From: Parapristionchus giblindavisi
Taxonomy: Eukaryota > Nematoda > Chromadorea > Rhabditida > Diplogasteridae
Direction of reading: 5' to 3'
Assembly: GCA_943737045.1 (NCBI GenBank)
Contig: CALSFV010000205.1
Location: forward strand, 574,001 to 638,000
DNA: 64,000 bases
Positions 11,813 through 23,280 of the stretch are shown here, one piece after another. The notes below the pieces were generated by a model. It was not told the DNA's origin. It worked only from the letters and a program-made list of their open reading frames with translations, and did no database searches. Position numbers and translations under genes: made by a program. Each line of letters begins with the position of its first letter. The first letter of the stretch is position 1.

Positions 11813-11997
11813 CGAACTCCTATGATTGCATGGTACGACTCGAAATCATCTAGTACATTGAAGAATAAGGCTAGTTAGTCTAGAAAGCTCGTTAGCCTAA
11901 ACACAAGAATCTTGAGTAACGTATCGTTTTGGTACTTCTAATCAATTTTCGTATGTGGCCATTTGCTTGAATGGAGACGAATTCTCTCAGAGACGAA

Positions 11998-12112
11998 ATA
12001 TATATCTATATATATATATATATCTTGTGGATAAGAAGATTCCTTTGTTCCCCTCTACATATTATAATAAAAATAATAAAATAATAATAATAATAATAAT
12101 AATAATATTAAA
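11998..12112. repeat. TA and AAT microsatellites
   Basis: A TA run at about 12000-12022 and an AAT/ATA run at about 12062-12110, separated by unique sequence. Confidence 0.9.
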
Positions 12113-12619
12113 ATAGAATCTTTTCAGTATACATGCTCACAACAAATTTTGCCATGGTACCCCGGGACTTATTGGCTACATGATCGTCTGTATAAATGAA
12201 GACGGATCCTCCTTCAGAGGTCAAAGTGAAAATCAATAAATAATATTACGGAACAATTTAAGAGTATTATAACATACATAAACAAGAAGATTATTGTCCC
12301 AATCACTGCCCACTACGTGCTTAATAAAGTCTTGTAGTGATTGCTTTCTTTGTCCAATTGCACATCGCAATATCAGTTCCATTCGTAATATGTATTGTAC
12401 TGTTTTGTTCCAATTAGTAATGTCTTGTGTCTCACTTTCGCTGTTTCTTTTCCTTCTCTTCTTAATAAATATTTTATCGCACCTTTCAATTCAATGACAG
12501 TGGTAAAAGCAAATAATTGATAACAGTGATAAAATAAGAATATGCGAAGAGAACTGTAACAGCTAACCCACAGTATTAGATTACGAAAAAAGCAGTAAAG
12601 TACACTTTTTTGCACAGTT

Positions 12620-12870
12620 AAAAGTGATGTGGCACGCAGCGGGCCGCGACGGGCCGCATCATGCCGCGTTTCTGGGGCGCGGCTGGCTGTGTGACGCTGT
12701 CCACACTCAACCAAAAAATTTTGTTTCTGCGGTGATATTAATATTATCTGATGATACAACGATCACAACCAATTAAATTTTGGAAAATAGTTTATTCATC
12801 TATGCGGCATGATGCGGCACGCAGCTGGCCGCGGGGGGGGGGGCGTTTAGGGAGCGCGAACGTGCGGGAC
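12620..12870. repeat. GC-rich inverted repeat, degenerate
   Basis: Two GC-rich patches, 12630-12690 and 12800-12865, share the words GCGGCACGCAGC and GGCCGCG, and the intervening sequence includes CAACCAAAAAATTTTG as in the arms of the foldback at 9757-10252. Probably a decayed relative of that element; boundaries are unclear. Confidence 0.5.
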
Positions 12871-12954
12871 TGTACTGTACTGTTCAATAAATATTAATTT
12901 GATCCTAGCTTTTCTTTACACCTCTTAAATTTATCTACCACTTCATGAACCAAT

Positions 12955-13113
12955 ACACAGAGAAAAAGAGTAACCCAAACACATACATACCTACCTGTCT
13001 ACCATACATACCTGTGAAGTGTTATATGCAACACTTTTTTGGTGTTAAAATAGCTCAAAATGCGTTAAATATAACACTTATGTGCTGTAGGTTACACCTC
13101 TTTTCTCTGTGTG
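12955..13113. mobile_element. Short TIR element, CACACAGAGAAAA termini
   Basis: Left end ACACAGAGAAAAAGAGTAACC, right end complementary to CACACAGAGAAAAGAGGTG. The interior carries AAGTGTTATATGCAACACTT and similar self-complementary words. No coding capacity. Its ends resemble those of 4512-4882 and 41658-43082. Confidence 0.65.
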
Positions 13114-13524
13114 AAGAAATGAAGTAGTATCTAAGATCAGATCTAGATTCTCCATCAAATATCTGCAAAGTCTATGTCGAGAATTCTTATTCAAATTCCG
13201 AAGACACAAGTTTCTTTCTCTCTTTCCACTAACTACTTTGCTTCTGTATAGGTATCCATTAAGACTGGTAAATCTTTGCCGAGCAACATAACGTCATATG
13301 TAAGCGTAGGTGGAGGCGCTTGTCAAAAATTTTCCAGCTACCCTTGTGACGTCACGCTTGTCGGCAAACGGTTTGCCAATGTTCGTCGATACGGCCCATG
13401 CGTATAACTTCTGTTCTTCCCGCGTATTTCTTTTCTTTCCCTTCTCACTTGTAAGTTCTGCATGAGAGTGTACTACAATGCGACACGGAAGAGATGAGAA
13501 TAGGAAAATATTCAAATCAGCGAA

Positions 13525-13790
13525 TCGAACAGAATCAGGAACTGAATAAAAGATCCCGATCCAAAGACCAAAGACCAAAGACCAAAGACCAATGATAATT
13601 CCATCTATCAAGTCAAAGTCCTTTAATAAAGATGTACAAGTCCACAATATTGAATCTAGCACAGAGTATAGTGAGAGTCCAAAGATCAAAGATTGTTCAA
13701 AATCCGTTATCTTATTCCTTTATCTTTTTCGTCAAACTGCCATTTCCTTCAAATCTTCTGACCTTTCTTCAACGAAGCAAACCCCGATTT
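13525..13790. repeat. Dispersed repeat R270, copy 1 (with CAAAGAC tandem heptamers)
   Basis: About 265 bp that recurs at 20798-21075 in the same orientation. Both start near AGAATCAGGAA, contain four tandem GACCAAA heptamers, then AATATTGAATCTAGCACAGA, and end around CTTCTGACCTTTCTTCAACG. Nature unknown. Confidence 0.8.
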
Positions 13791-14019
13791 CTTTTTACTA
13801 TCCGCTCTGGCAAGGCTGTCTCACAGCGTTTCGAGAGCGCTCATGGTGTAACAGAGAAAAAGGTAGAGCGAAAAAGAGAGAGAGCACACAAAAGTGAGAG
13901 ACGCAGACGACGAGAGCCACACCACGGTGCAGTCATACCGTAATTTTTTTGGCATTTTGCCAAAATTTCAATGCGCGCTCTCACTGTGGTAAAGAAACGC
14001 TGTGTGTCTCGTAGACAAA

Positions 14020-14260
14020 GCAAGCGAGAGTCATCTTTAATATTTTCATTCGGTCCCTGCTTTCTTATGCAAATGCTGCGTACAACGAAGTAGAAACAGC
14101 GATGAAAACATAGGAGAGAGTGGACGGTTAGAGGAGGATGAAAGAGTATGGAGAGACGAGAGATTCACCAGAGAAAGAGAGAGTCATTCTTCTATCCAAC
14201 ATGCTCATTCCATCCTTTTCTCATTTACATTGACTGTATTTTGTTTCTTCTTTCTACACC
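14020..14260. repeat. Single arm of the foldback found complete at 23281-23885
   Basis: This stretch, from GACAAAGCAAGCGAGAGTC to about TTTCTTCTTTCTACACCG, matches the right arm of the 23.3-23.9 kb foldback. Only one arm is present. Confidence 0.75.
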
Positions 14261-14273
14261 GATATTCTTATAG

Positions 14274-14392
14274 TTAAAGGCTAATTTTACTCTCCGCATT
14301 GGCAATTCTCTCTAGTAGACAAAGAGAGCGAGAGAGAGTGGCCAGATCGGAGAGTTTCAAATTAGCTTGGGGTGTCGCTTTAACTCGGACCG
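14274..14392. repeat. MITE family 1, copy 4
   Basis: Palindrome from TTAAAGGCTAATTTTACTC to AGCTTGGGGTGTCGCTTTAA. The left end has a small deletion. It directly follows the single foldback arm and precedes the 130-bp repeat. Confidence 0.85.
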
Positions 14393-14455
14393 TCTAACGG
14401 TCAAGTCCTGCGGCGTTCATCGTTAAATTACTGGAGCATCCCGTCTTAATTTTAT

Positions 14456-14585
14456 CTCATTTCTTTCAGTTGCCTATACCAGCTCGCTCATAAGATTCAA
14501 TATGATTGTCAAGAAATATATTTCATGTTCATCAAAGACAATTGTTCAATGCAGTTAAATTATTTTCCCTTTGAATCGAATTAAA
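14456..14585. repeat. Dispersed 130-bp repeat, second plus-strand copy
   Basis: Begins ATCTCATTTCTTTCAGTTGC and ends CCCTTTGAATCGAATTAAA; same block as 10733-10865. Confidence 0.7.
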
Positions 14586-14619
14586 TATGACTCCAAACGA
14601 ATTTTAAAAAAAAACTCCC

Positions 14620-14742
14620 TTAAAGGCACACCCTAAGCTAATTTAACTCTCCGCATTGGCAATGCTCTCTCATAGGCAAAGAAAGCGAGAGGGAGTATGG
14701 CCAGAGCGGAGAGTTTCAAATCAGCTAGAGGTGCCGCTTTAA
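14620..14742. repeat. MITE family 1, copy 5
   Basis: Palindrome from TTAAAGGCACACCCTAAGC to AGCTAGAGGTGCCGCTTTAA. The sequence just beyond it (ACGATGATACCAAAGCAGAG) is shared with the partial copy at 18707-18773, so the two loci are duplicates of a larger block. Confidence 0.85.
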
Positions 14743-14767
14743 CGATGATACCAAAGCAGAGACGATG

Positions 14768-14820
14768 ATTCCTGTATTGTCACGCCCTCTCCTCGTCGGG
14801 ATAGCATGACAATACAATGA
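14768..14820. repeat. LTR-like fragment (TGTATTGTCACGCCC)
   Basis: The words TGTATTGTCACGCCCTC and CTCGTCGGGA recur, partly inverted, at 18561-18595 where they follow a purine-rich tract (TTTTTTGGGAG), the arrangement expected at the start of a 3' LTR. Here the fragment lies directly before the broken non-LTR element. Confidence 0.45.
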
Positions 14821-14842
14821 ATATTTGAATATGATACGGTAA

Positions 14843-16595
14843 TTGTACGATATTGAAACGATATTATTGAAACGGCGCAGAGACCTCAAAATTGATGCAG
14901 TAGGGATTTCACGGGTGGAATGGTTACTCGTCAATATTGCTATTCGGGAATCGTTTAAAAACGATCGGGACCAATCATATCTTCACTATGTAAACGGAGC
15001 CATTTCACAGGGGAAAAGTTTTAAAAAGCAGCTGACAAAATGGTAATCGGGAAGGATAGAATATCGCGCATTAGAGACGGGAAGGGGGAATTAGTTTTCA
15101 CTCAAGTAGACATTGAGGAGGCCTTTCAGTCTTTCTACAATGCTCTCTATAGTGGTGATGGTGGTGTAGGATATCGGGAGGAGATAGAGAGGGATCCTTT
15201 CATTCCCATCAGCGAAGCCGAAGTAGACCAAATACTCCGGTATTTCAAATCAGGCAAAGCCCCTGGGAATGGACGGGATTACGGGGGAGATGCTGCGGGT
15301 ATGGGTAGATCAATTAGTTCCCATTCTCACCAATCTTTTCAATAATATCATTCAGGGTAATATTCCTCCGGGTTTTGGGGATTCACGCACAATACTCTTG
15401 CCCAAATCTGGAGACGCAACTCTTACTAAGAACTACAGACCGATTAGTTTGCTTCCTGTATTACAGAAAGCACTAACAGGACTGCTCAACAAGAGATATG
15501 CACCAGTGCTGGACGGGAATAGAAGTTGGGAACAAATGGGGTTTAGGATGGGTCATTCTACCATAGATGCCATTCATACTCTCAAAACTGTCATTGCTTA
15601 CTGTGTTGACTACAGGTAGCCGATTTATCTGCTCTTCGTAGACATATCAAAAGCCTTTGGCAGCGTATACACAGAGGCGGTGTTCAGGGCTGTTGAGTTG
15701 GATGGAATTCCCTCGGAGGTTGTATCTTTCCTGGCAAATCTCTCACTGGAAAGTAGGAATGTTGTGGTGGTTAATGGAAAAGAAGTTGAAATAAAGGTGG
15801 GAAGAGGGGTCAGGCAGGGGGATTGTTTGTCACCAAGATTATTCACCGCGGTTCTTGATATGGCATTCCGTAGTTTGGATTGGTCTAATAAGGGAATAAA
15901 TATCAATGGTCGGTTTCTATCTCATATTCTTTTTGCTGATGACGCCGTTCTCATCTCTCACGATAAAAGGCAGATTCAGGCTATGGGGAGGGAATTAGAA
16001 CGGGCCCTGGGAACAGTGGGTTTGGTACTAAATGGGGACAAAACTGTCGGAATGACTTCAAAAACTAATCCACGGGATGTAAAAATAGGGGGGAAAGTGG
16101 TCAAATTAGTAGACAAGGTCGTTTATCTGGGAAGCGCAATCGCAGTTAGCGGAAAGGATGATTGCGAAATTAGCAGACGCATTCAAGCTGGGTTTGGGGC
16201 TTTCCATAAACACCGCGCTTTTCTTGTCAACAGGGGTATCCCTATGGCTCACAAACGTCGCTTGTTTAACGGCTGCAAAAATGGAGCGTTGGATGATCGG
16301 CTGTACCTTACTTGATCATGTCTCCAATGAGCGGCTGCGAGATTCTACTAGAGTGCGGGATTTTGTCCGCACTGCTCAGATGAGGAAATGGTCTTGGTTA
16401 TACAAGATTGCGAAGGACGACTGCTGGAAGTGGAGCCGATCTGTAATCGAATGGTTCCCACGAAGGAAAAGAAGAAAGGGCCGGCCTATCACGCGATGGA
16501 GCGATTCCTTCAGCAACGCAATCGGTGTCAACTTTCTCAGCGAGGCGAGGAGTAAGAAGTGGAGCGCTATGCATATCAGAGCTCTCATCCCTTGA
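14843..16595 (+). pseudogene. RTE-like non-LTR retrotransposon, 5'-truncated and frameshifted
   Basis: Remnant of the reverse transcriptase and C-terminal part of a LINE of the RTE-like type. Motifs in order: KAPGNG/MDGITGEML (about 15255-15290, across a frame change), LLPKSGDATLTKNYRPISLL (15400-15460), LFVDISKAFGS (15630-15665; the usual second acidic residue is replaced by G), RGVRQGDCLSPRLF (about 15805-15845) and the catalytic FADDAVLIS (about 15930-15957). The C-terminal region shows ERWMIGCTLLD and KRRKGRPITRW. The reading frame changes near 15040, 15270 and 16200-16300 and has an in-frame TAG at 15617, so no polyprotein can be made. The endonuclease domain is missing, as expected for 5' truncation. 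It has inserted next to an LTR fragment. A second, shorter relative lies at 42250-42956. Confidence 0.9.
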
Positions 16596-16599
16596 CCTC

Positions 16600-17960
16600 T
16601 AGATAAATGTGTTCAAATCGTAAATCGTAATTGTACGATTTGTATGTGGTCAATCTCGTATCTCTTCCCATTTTATCCATAAAACTCTATGTTTGTCTGA
16701 TATAGCCCAAAAGACCTTTTGTCCTACTGTATGGTCTCTTCAATATACGTTATCTCTATCTTACACTAACATCCTATACTTTAGAATCCCTTCTATACCC
16801 TTCCCTATCTCATATTCATGACTAATCCATCATAAAAATTTATACATTTCTTCTATCTGTTCCTTCTCAATCAAATTCTTCCTCTTCTCCCTCTCAATCT
16901 CTCCCTTTCTCTTCACTACTGTCTTGTCTCTTCACAGAGTTTGTATGTCTTCCGCTCTCCCTAGGGTCCGAATATAACCCTGCCTTCTACCATACATCTC
17001 ATTCATATCAATTGTCCTCCTTCTACTATTGTCCTCTCTTGTCTTCTGCTGAGAAACTCTCTTGTATTCTGCTGAAAAACTGCTGAGAACGTATGGGAAT
17101 CTGCTAAAGGATGCATCCTTAACCTACATATGATTCAAATTGCTATCGTATTAACTGTCGTTATTATAATAATATTACTATTGAGTATACGTCAGTACGC
17201 GAAATATATACAATACATTGTTCCCATATTTCTTATTAAAGCTCTCATTCAAAGATAACAAAACAATGACAACTCTCCTGAACCGGGAATGTACCAAAGA
17301 GTACATTCCAAAGTTCTATGAGATAAACGACAATTCCAATAAAAATCACAAAAACAACAAAAATTTATTGCAATTATGTTCAATCAGTTTTATAAAAATA
17401 AATAATTATATATATGTAAAACAATTCATTCAAAAGTCAATAAAACAATGTTAACAGTTACGATTACAAAAAATTAGACGTCGTTAACGCGACCACAATT
17501 CTGTTATACATACAATTCTTTCACAAGTACTAAAAAATATTCGTCAAAACTCAAGGAATCACTATAACTAGTCATTCATCAAAAATTATGTCATGAAAAT
17601 GATTAAAGTTCATTACTCTAAAATTCGTTTAAAATTATCAATAATAAAACATTAACAGATACCTTACAGATTCAGATCAATGACTAATATTAGTATTAGT
17701 TATTCAATAAAAACACGATACCATGACGATCACAAATACTATAATAATGACACAACAAATAATATTACAAGTCAATTAAGATGTAGTTCTACTTTCAGAT
17801 AATGAATAAGTCGTCTCGATCAACGATCCTATGGACGTCGACGAGAACATCGTCAAGAACGTTGACGCCCCATCATCTAAGATCCCCCCCCTGACAACCT
17901 TGAGAAAGAGAGCAACATTCCCCCTCCTGTCCCTCCTAAGCCCTCATCAAATACATCTAC
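16600..17960. other. AT-rich spacer, no gene seen
   Basis: Includes the 3' flank of the LINE remnant, a CT-rich patch (16860-16960) and long AT-rich sequence. The last 100 bases (17880-17960) have coding-like wording leading into the gag fragment but with stops. Confidence 0.45.
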
Positions 17961-17968
17961 TACTACTA

Positions 17969-18428
17969 AGGCAGTTGAGAATCTTCTAACCTCTCATCGA
18001 CGAACAACAAGACCTCTAAGTCAAAGGTCGGTCAAGAGAAGAATGTCATCAATAAGAGGAATCAAGAGAAGACGAACGCCCCGAGATACTGCAACTCCTC
18101 TCACCCTCGAACCAGAGAAACTCCTCGATTCCATCAACCATTCCAACATACATTCCACAACTCCGCTAGAGTAGTAAGAGATCCGACAACTCCTAAAAAG
18201 TGCGCTTTCTGTCTCAGCACTGATCATATAAGCATGAACTGCACAATATTCCTGGACAATCAATCTCGTCAAAGACTCGTCCAACAGAAGAAACACTGTA
18301 CTATGTGTTTAAATATGCACGCAGACCCCTGCAGAGCAGTCGGAATCTGCTTCTATTGTTCCACTTCCCATACATATGGAGCGAGATCTCATAATTCGGG
18401 CCTTTGCGTACTCCGTCCAGGAGCCTAA
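17969..18428 (+). pseudogene. LTR-retroelement gag fragment with zinc knuckle, BEL/Pao-like
   Basis: An open frame without its own ATG runs from about 17969 to TAA at 18426. Its second half encodes a Cys/His region: CAFCLSTDHISMNC (a C-X2-C-X4-H-X4-C knuckle, codons around 18200-18245), then CTMCLNMHADPC and CFYCSTSH before a final HNSGLC. This order of one classical knuckle followed by further CxxC...H groups is typical of gag proteins of BEL/Pao elements of invertebrates. No protease or reverse transcriptase follows; within 130 bases comes a purine-rich tract and an LTR-like start, so the element has lost its whole pol region. Confidence 0.65.
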
Positions 18429-18549
18429 CTCCTGCCCCTGCCCTCATACCCTCTCTCTTGTTGCTCTCCCATACCATCATTCATCTTCTTTTTATTTTTT
18501 GTTGTTTCGTGTTATCTTTGTTTTGATTGTTTTTGTTGTTAACAAGCCG

Positions 18550-18803
18550 TTTTTTGGGAGTGTATTGTCACGCCCTCCCGACGAGGAGAGGGAAAAAGAT
18601 TGTTCATTGTTGTGTGATAGTAGAGATGAAGGATGGCTGTTATGATTGTCTCTCTGTGTGATGGGGACATAGGAAAGGGCAGATAGGAAAGACCCATGGG
18701 GTCGAAACAAAGAAAGCGAGGGGGAGTATGGCCAGAGCGGAGAGTTTCAAATTAGCTAGAGGTGCCGCTTTAACGATGATACCAAAGCAGAGACGATGAT
18801 TCC
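18550..18803. repeat. Putative LTR start with MITE fragment
   Basis: GTTTTTTGGGAG followed by TGTATTGTCACGCCCTCCC looks like a polypurine tract plus LTR start. At 18707-18773 lies the right half of a family 1 MITE, then the block ACGATGATACCAAAGCAGAG that also follows the MITE at 14742. Confidence 0.45.
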
Positions 18804-18869
18804 AAAAACACCAAAGAATCCAAAGTCCAGTTTCCAAAAGCAGGAAAGAATCCAAGAGTCCAATTTCAA

Positions 18870-19072
18870 TATCCTCAAAAATTCCACAAAGTTAATTTAA
18901 AAAAAAGAGAATCATTACGATCGTTGAAAGAGGGAATTTCTTTCAATCTTTCATGATATCTCTTCAATAGTAAATAATCATCATCCAAACATTCCAGAGC
19001 GTAGAGGAGCTCCACCACTAAAGAGAAGCACCACAGCATGTAGCAGGCAGCGTTACCGAGACCCTTCCACAT
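18870..19072 (-). pseudogene. Coding-like relic shared with 22745-22935
   Basis: On the minus strand a frame of 65 codons contains VVELLYALECLDDDYLLLKR and YHERLKEIPSFNDR. A related sequence occurs on the plus strand at about 22760-22935 (ILLKRYNEILKELKEIPG). The shared frame suggests a piece of one retroelement or gene present twice, but I cannot name the protein. Confidence 0.3.
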
Positions 19073-19074
19073 CT

Positions 19075-19215
19075 ACAATATTTTCTCTCCTTCATGTTGT
19101 TGAACTCACTTTACATTGCTCGTACTTGTGTTGAATAAAGGTAGTACATCCTTTATCGTCTTCTCATCTACTACTTTTACATCACATATCTAACCCATTG
19201 TCCGTGATGAATACA
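19075..19215. repeat. LTR-like dispersed repeat L1 (copy 1 of 3)
   Basis: Block beginning CCCTTCCACATCTACAATAT and containing GTACTTGTGTTGAATAAAGG and CATATCTAACCCATTGTCCG. It recurs at 27211-27380 (nearly complete) and 26355-26560 (interrupted). GAATAAAGG followed by a short tail is what an LTR R/U5 border looks like; the identification is tentative. Confidence 0.55.
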
Positions 19216-19956
19216 TCATTCTTTATAGCACACTAGATACACATTATTTACCTTTCTTCCATGCAGAGGGCGAAATGTATCGGCCAGATCTAAAAGTCTG
19301 TCTCCTCTCTTCTCTCGTAGCACCGCCCAACGTTTCAGATCTTGAGAGAGACAGCGTAGAAAAGAGATTGAATGACAGGAAATCGAACCAAGAGACAATC
19401 CACGAGCAACGCCCACTCTAATACTGATCAGATAATTAATCCTCGTTCATTTATCACTGCATGAACCAAGAGAGGAATCGCTCGTTCCTGTATTGTTCCT
19501 CTATGTTCCTGTATCAAGAAATCAGAAAAGATACTTTTTGATCTTTGATCTATACAGTATGCAAAGAGTCATTCATATCTAGATCAAATCTCTATATGAG
19601 ATCATTTTGGACAGACATTATTCTAATCCATCATCGTCAAGGCCGAGAACGGCAGAGATATCGTAGATATTTATGAATGCGAGAGATACGCCGCGGTAGA
19701 TAAGACTATTACGAAGGTAGAACCTAGGTTGATTCCAAGGATAATGAAGAGAGTTTACGATAGAGAGTCGGTAGACGGTTAAATAGAGATAGTAGGCGAA
19801 GGGTCGATCACACCCACTGGCATTCATTAGTAGTAGTCACCATTCCGACTCTCCGTGATAGAAAGTCGCTGCGACCACCTAATAGATACGGATATTCAGA
19901 AGAAGACAAAGGTAAGAATGTTTGTCGAATAACTTTTGATTACAATGAATCATAAT

Positions 19957-20180
19957 TATTTAGACAAAGAATTGGAAAGGGAGATTTCGTGCTCCTTCGT
20001 ATGGGAGTATCCCATAAAATAAAAGCTCAATATGAGGGACCGTATCAAATCATTGATATAGTGTACCCCAATGCCTTGATTAATCAAGGATCGAAGACAG
20101 ACAAGGTTCATCTTGATATGTTAAAGAAATACTACTCGAATATCGAGTCACAAGATGTTCGCAAGCAGTCATCTTCATAA
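19957..20180 (+). pseudogene. Retroelement integrase C-terminal fragment
   Basis: The frame reads FRQRIGKGDFVLLRMG at about 19960-20010, then KAQYEGPYQIIDIVYPN, then KVHLDMLKKYY, and stops at 20178-20180. The pattern GDxVLLR...YEGPYxI followed by VHxxxLKxY is the small beta-barrel and tail at the C-terminus of integrases of Ty3/gypsy-type LTR elements. Everything upstream of this (protease, RT, RNase H, integrase core) is absent. A long AT repeat follows within 100 bases. Confidence 0.7.
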
Positions 20181-20271
20181 TTTCCTCTCCATCATAATCA
20201 TCTTCACCATACTCAACATCGTCATCTCATCACATTCATCATTCACTATATATATTCATCATCACAATATT

Positions 20272-20274
<3 letters not shown>

Positions 20275-20331
<57 letters not shown>
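20275..20331. repeat. TA microsatellite
   Basis: Uninterrupted alternating TA, about 55 bases. Confidence 0.95.
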
Positions 20332-20333
<2 letters not shown>

Positions 20334-20797
20334 TCAACATATTCATCACATCCATATTCAATACATTCATCTTCCTCCCCATTCTATCATTCTTTCCTTC
20401 TTCTATCACATATAGTCAACCCCTGTCCAACTTTACCCTCTTTCAATATAAATTTATGTCGAGAGTGTTATGTGATCTATTATCTTTTGATTTATAAACC
20501 TGTATTGTTTCATGGTGAACCAATGAATAAAGAATGTTATGTATAATATCTTTGCTTGAACATTCTGACAATGAGGGGGGGGGGGGGGTATTGGCCACTA
20601 GTAGAACCGACCAACACATAGCGCTGGGTGAATTCCCGGCGCTGGATTGGATCGTGCTTGGGAAAGGACAAACTGTAAGTCTCTTGTATTTTGATTGTTA
20701 TTGGTCTATATTATTATTGTTTTATTCCGTCCTTCTCCCACAGTTTCTCTCGCGCATTCCTTCTTTAGAAATTCGTAAGCTCGATCACATCAAATCC

Positions 20798-21075
20798 AAC
20801 AGAATCAGGAAATGTGTAAAAGATCCAGATCCAAAGATCAAAGACCAAAGACCAAAGACCAATGATCATTCCAACTATCAAAACAAAGTCCTTAAATAAT
20901 CATCTACAAGTCAACAATATTGAATCTAGCACAGAAAATAGCGAGAGTATAAAGATAAAAAATTATTCAAAATCCATTATCTTCTTCCTTTATCTTGGCA
21001 AAAATATCATCTTTTTTCGTCACGGCAGTCAAACTTTCCCTTCCTTAAAATCTTCTGACCTTTCTTCAACGAAAG
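20798..21075. repeat. Dispersed repeat R270, copy 2
   Basis: Same block as 13525-13790, including the tandem GACCAAA heptamers and AATATTGAATCTAGCACAGA. The copies differ by substitutions and short indels throughout, so the duplication is not recent. Confidence 0.8.
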
Positions 21076-21389
21076 AAGATGTAAACAAATGATATTGTAG
21101 ATTACTAATACAACAGTCCAGAAGGAAAACAGACAAGGAAGTAAAGAATAAAAATGAATGTACATACAGAGTCGTAACCGTTTGAATGGCAGACATTGAG
21201 AGCAAGATTTCTCGACTCTTTCTGATACTCACACGATGACAATTGAATAGACGTACGAATGGTGTTACGAACAATATTGCGCTTCAAATGGGAGGGATGA
21301 TGAGAGGTACTGTGGATCAGTATGTTTTGATTGGTGGGCTTACGGTACCATTTGGAAATGTACATACATGCAATATTTATTATTAACTC

Positions 21390-21570
21390 TCTCCTATGTT
21401 TTCATCGCTGTATATACTTCGTTGTAGGGAGCATTTGCATAAGAGAACAAGGACAGAAAGAGAATCTTAAATATGACTCTCGCTTGCTTTGCCGGCGAGT
21501 CAGCATTGACAGAGCGGATAGTAAAAATAGCTGGGGGGGGGGGGGTGTTTTTAATGATGTCCTATCGCTG
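21390..21570. repeat. Partial foldback arm with degenerate MITE-like end
   Basis: From CTCTCCTATGTTTTCATCGC to CGCTTGCTTTG matches the left arm of the 23281-23885 foldback; what follows (AGAGCGGATAGTAAAAATAGCT, then a G run at 21534-21546) resembles that element's loop, with TTTTTAATGATG. Confidence 0.65.
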
Positions 21571-21723
21571 AAATAAAAATAAATAAGCAAATATACCGTT
21601 GGCTCCTGTAGAATCTTCAAGATTGTGTATAACAAGCAGTGCGACTGATTATGAATTCATGTTCAAAACGAGATAGAAATATTAGTTATTTATTTTATAA
21701 ACGTTGATATTATAAAAAACAAC

Positions 21724-21758
21724 AATTTAAAATTTAAAATTTAAAATTTAAAATTTAG
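21724..21758. repeat. 7-bp tandem repeat TTTAAAA
   Basis: Five copies of the heptamer in an AT-rich spacer. Confidence 0.85.
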
Positions 21759-21759
21759 A

Positions 21760-22740
21760 TTTTAAAATAAACAATAGAAAATTTAGTTTACGGCGTGCTA
21801 TATAGTGCTAATATTGTGTTGAGATTGAGGACATTCTGTGTGAGATCAAGCACATTCATTAATTTTTATGGATTTTTATAATCAATGAAAATTCATTGAG
21901 TTTTATAGTATTTGCTTTTTATGAGCAATGAAAAGTCGATTTTACATCTTACTTTCTGTTCAAAAGTAGCGAAAATAAAGGAATACATATAATAGAGAAA
22001 ACTCCTGGTTTTACTTACTCTTTCAGGTGTTTGAATTTTGAACATTGCCTTTCTTTTTGATACTATTGGTAATATCCCGGGGCATCCCCGGGTACCCCAT
22101 CTATAACCATCGAATTATTGCGCCTTGAGTGTGTCGAGATCACGGAGCGTGTTTCTGTGGTACAGCTAACACACAAGTTATAACAGAGAAGATTTATTCA
22201 TTCATTCATTGAGCAAGATAAAAGTAAGAATCCAGGCTAGAGTTACAAGCGATAGGTGGACGGGACCGGGGGATAAAGAGAGACAGAGGAGACAGAGAAA
22301 ACGAAAGAGATCGGATCGAGTCCGATACATTCCCTCCCCCCCCCCTCTGCATAGAAAAAAACAACGTGCGTGTACTGTACGGTCCCTAGTTGGGTTGGAT
22401 TCTGCTATATGGAGTTGGATTAGGGGACAGGGGACAAGTGTTTGGAATCTGATATGTGGACTATCTAATCGGGCTGTGTGGAATCTGCTTTCTGGAGTTT
22501 GGGAAAAGGCTGGCATGTCCGACATGCACGCTATTGAGATTTGCAGAGATATGGATTACAGTAGGGGGACAAAGATTGTGATACAAAAGGAATAAAATTT
22601 GCCAAATCAAATCATTACAGAAATACAAGGTCATAAGTCATAAATCGAAGTGATAGAGAGTGCGATACAAAGAGAAACCATGTGTGATGCAAAGAAGAGA
22701 GAAAAAACGAGGCAAAAATACAACAGATCTTGGACGATGT
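21760..22740. other. Spacer, no gene seen
   Basis: Contains a short GC hairpin (CCCGGGG-CATCC-CCGGG near 22076-22092). The stretch 22200-22600 has a 128-codon ORF rich in Arg and Lys but no family motif, splice context or relatives in the window. Confidence 0.4.
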
Positions 22741-22939
22741 TGATGGCTGTCACGTCTCTCTGCCGTGGTGCTCTACCCTCTGGAATGCTTATATGATTGA
22801 TACTGCTAAAGAGATATAATGAAATATTGAAGGAATTGAAAGAAATTCCTGGAACGATTGTAATCTATTACCTGATTCTTTTTGTGTGGAATTATGAAAC
22901 CGACTTTTGGATTCTTTGTTGCTTAAAATTCTTTTGGAA

Positions 22940-23075
22940 TACTTGTTATGCGATTCAAACGGGAAATAATGTACTTGCAGTGAGTAATTGTCCTTGAGGA
23001 ACGGGGAATATTTCTTGACGATCATTTTGAATCTTTTTTGCGAGCTGATTTAGGCAACTGACAATGAAAGAAATG
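22940..23075. repeat. Dispersed 130-bp repeat, inverted copy
   Basis: Reverse complement of the block at 10733-10865: it begins TTCAAACGGGAAATAATGTA and ends CAACTGACAATGAAAGAAAT. Confidence 0.65.
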
Positions 23076-23157
23076 AGATTGTACACAAAATTAAGATGGC
23101 ATACAAATTTTTGACGGTGAACGCCGTTTGTACGCCACAGGATCCAACCGTTATGCA

Positions 23158-23258
23158 TCGTTACATTTGCCTTACGTGACTACGTCGTAACCCCCTCCGC
23201 CGCCTCGGAGACGCGGTGGAGGGGGTTACGGCGTAATCACGTGAGGCAAATGTAGCGT
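23158..23258. repeat. GC-rich palindromic MITE (CGTTACATTTGCC ends)
   Basis: Left arm CGTTACATTTGCCTTACGTG, right arm CACGTGAGGCAAATGTAGCG, with CCCCCTCCGCCG and CGGTGGAGGGGG inside. Close relatives are 28044-28150 and a decayed one at about 53534-53640. The inner part (GTAACC...CCGCC) resembles the core of the TGCGGTGTTA elements. Confidence 0.8.
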
Positions 23259-23280
23259 CGTACTGTGAGTCAAAAAATAT

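Noticed and set aside
23158..23258. CRISPR-like or terminator-like hairpin.
   Set aside because: It is one of several dispersed eukaryotic MITE copies; nothing in the window is prokaryotic.
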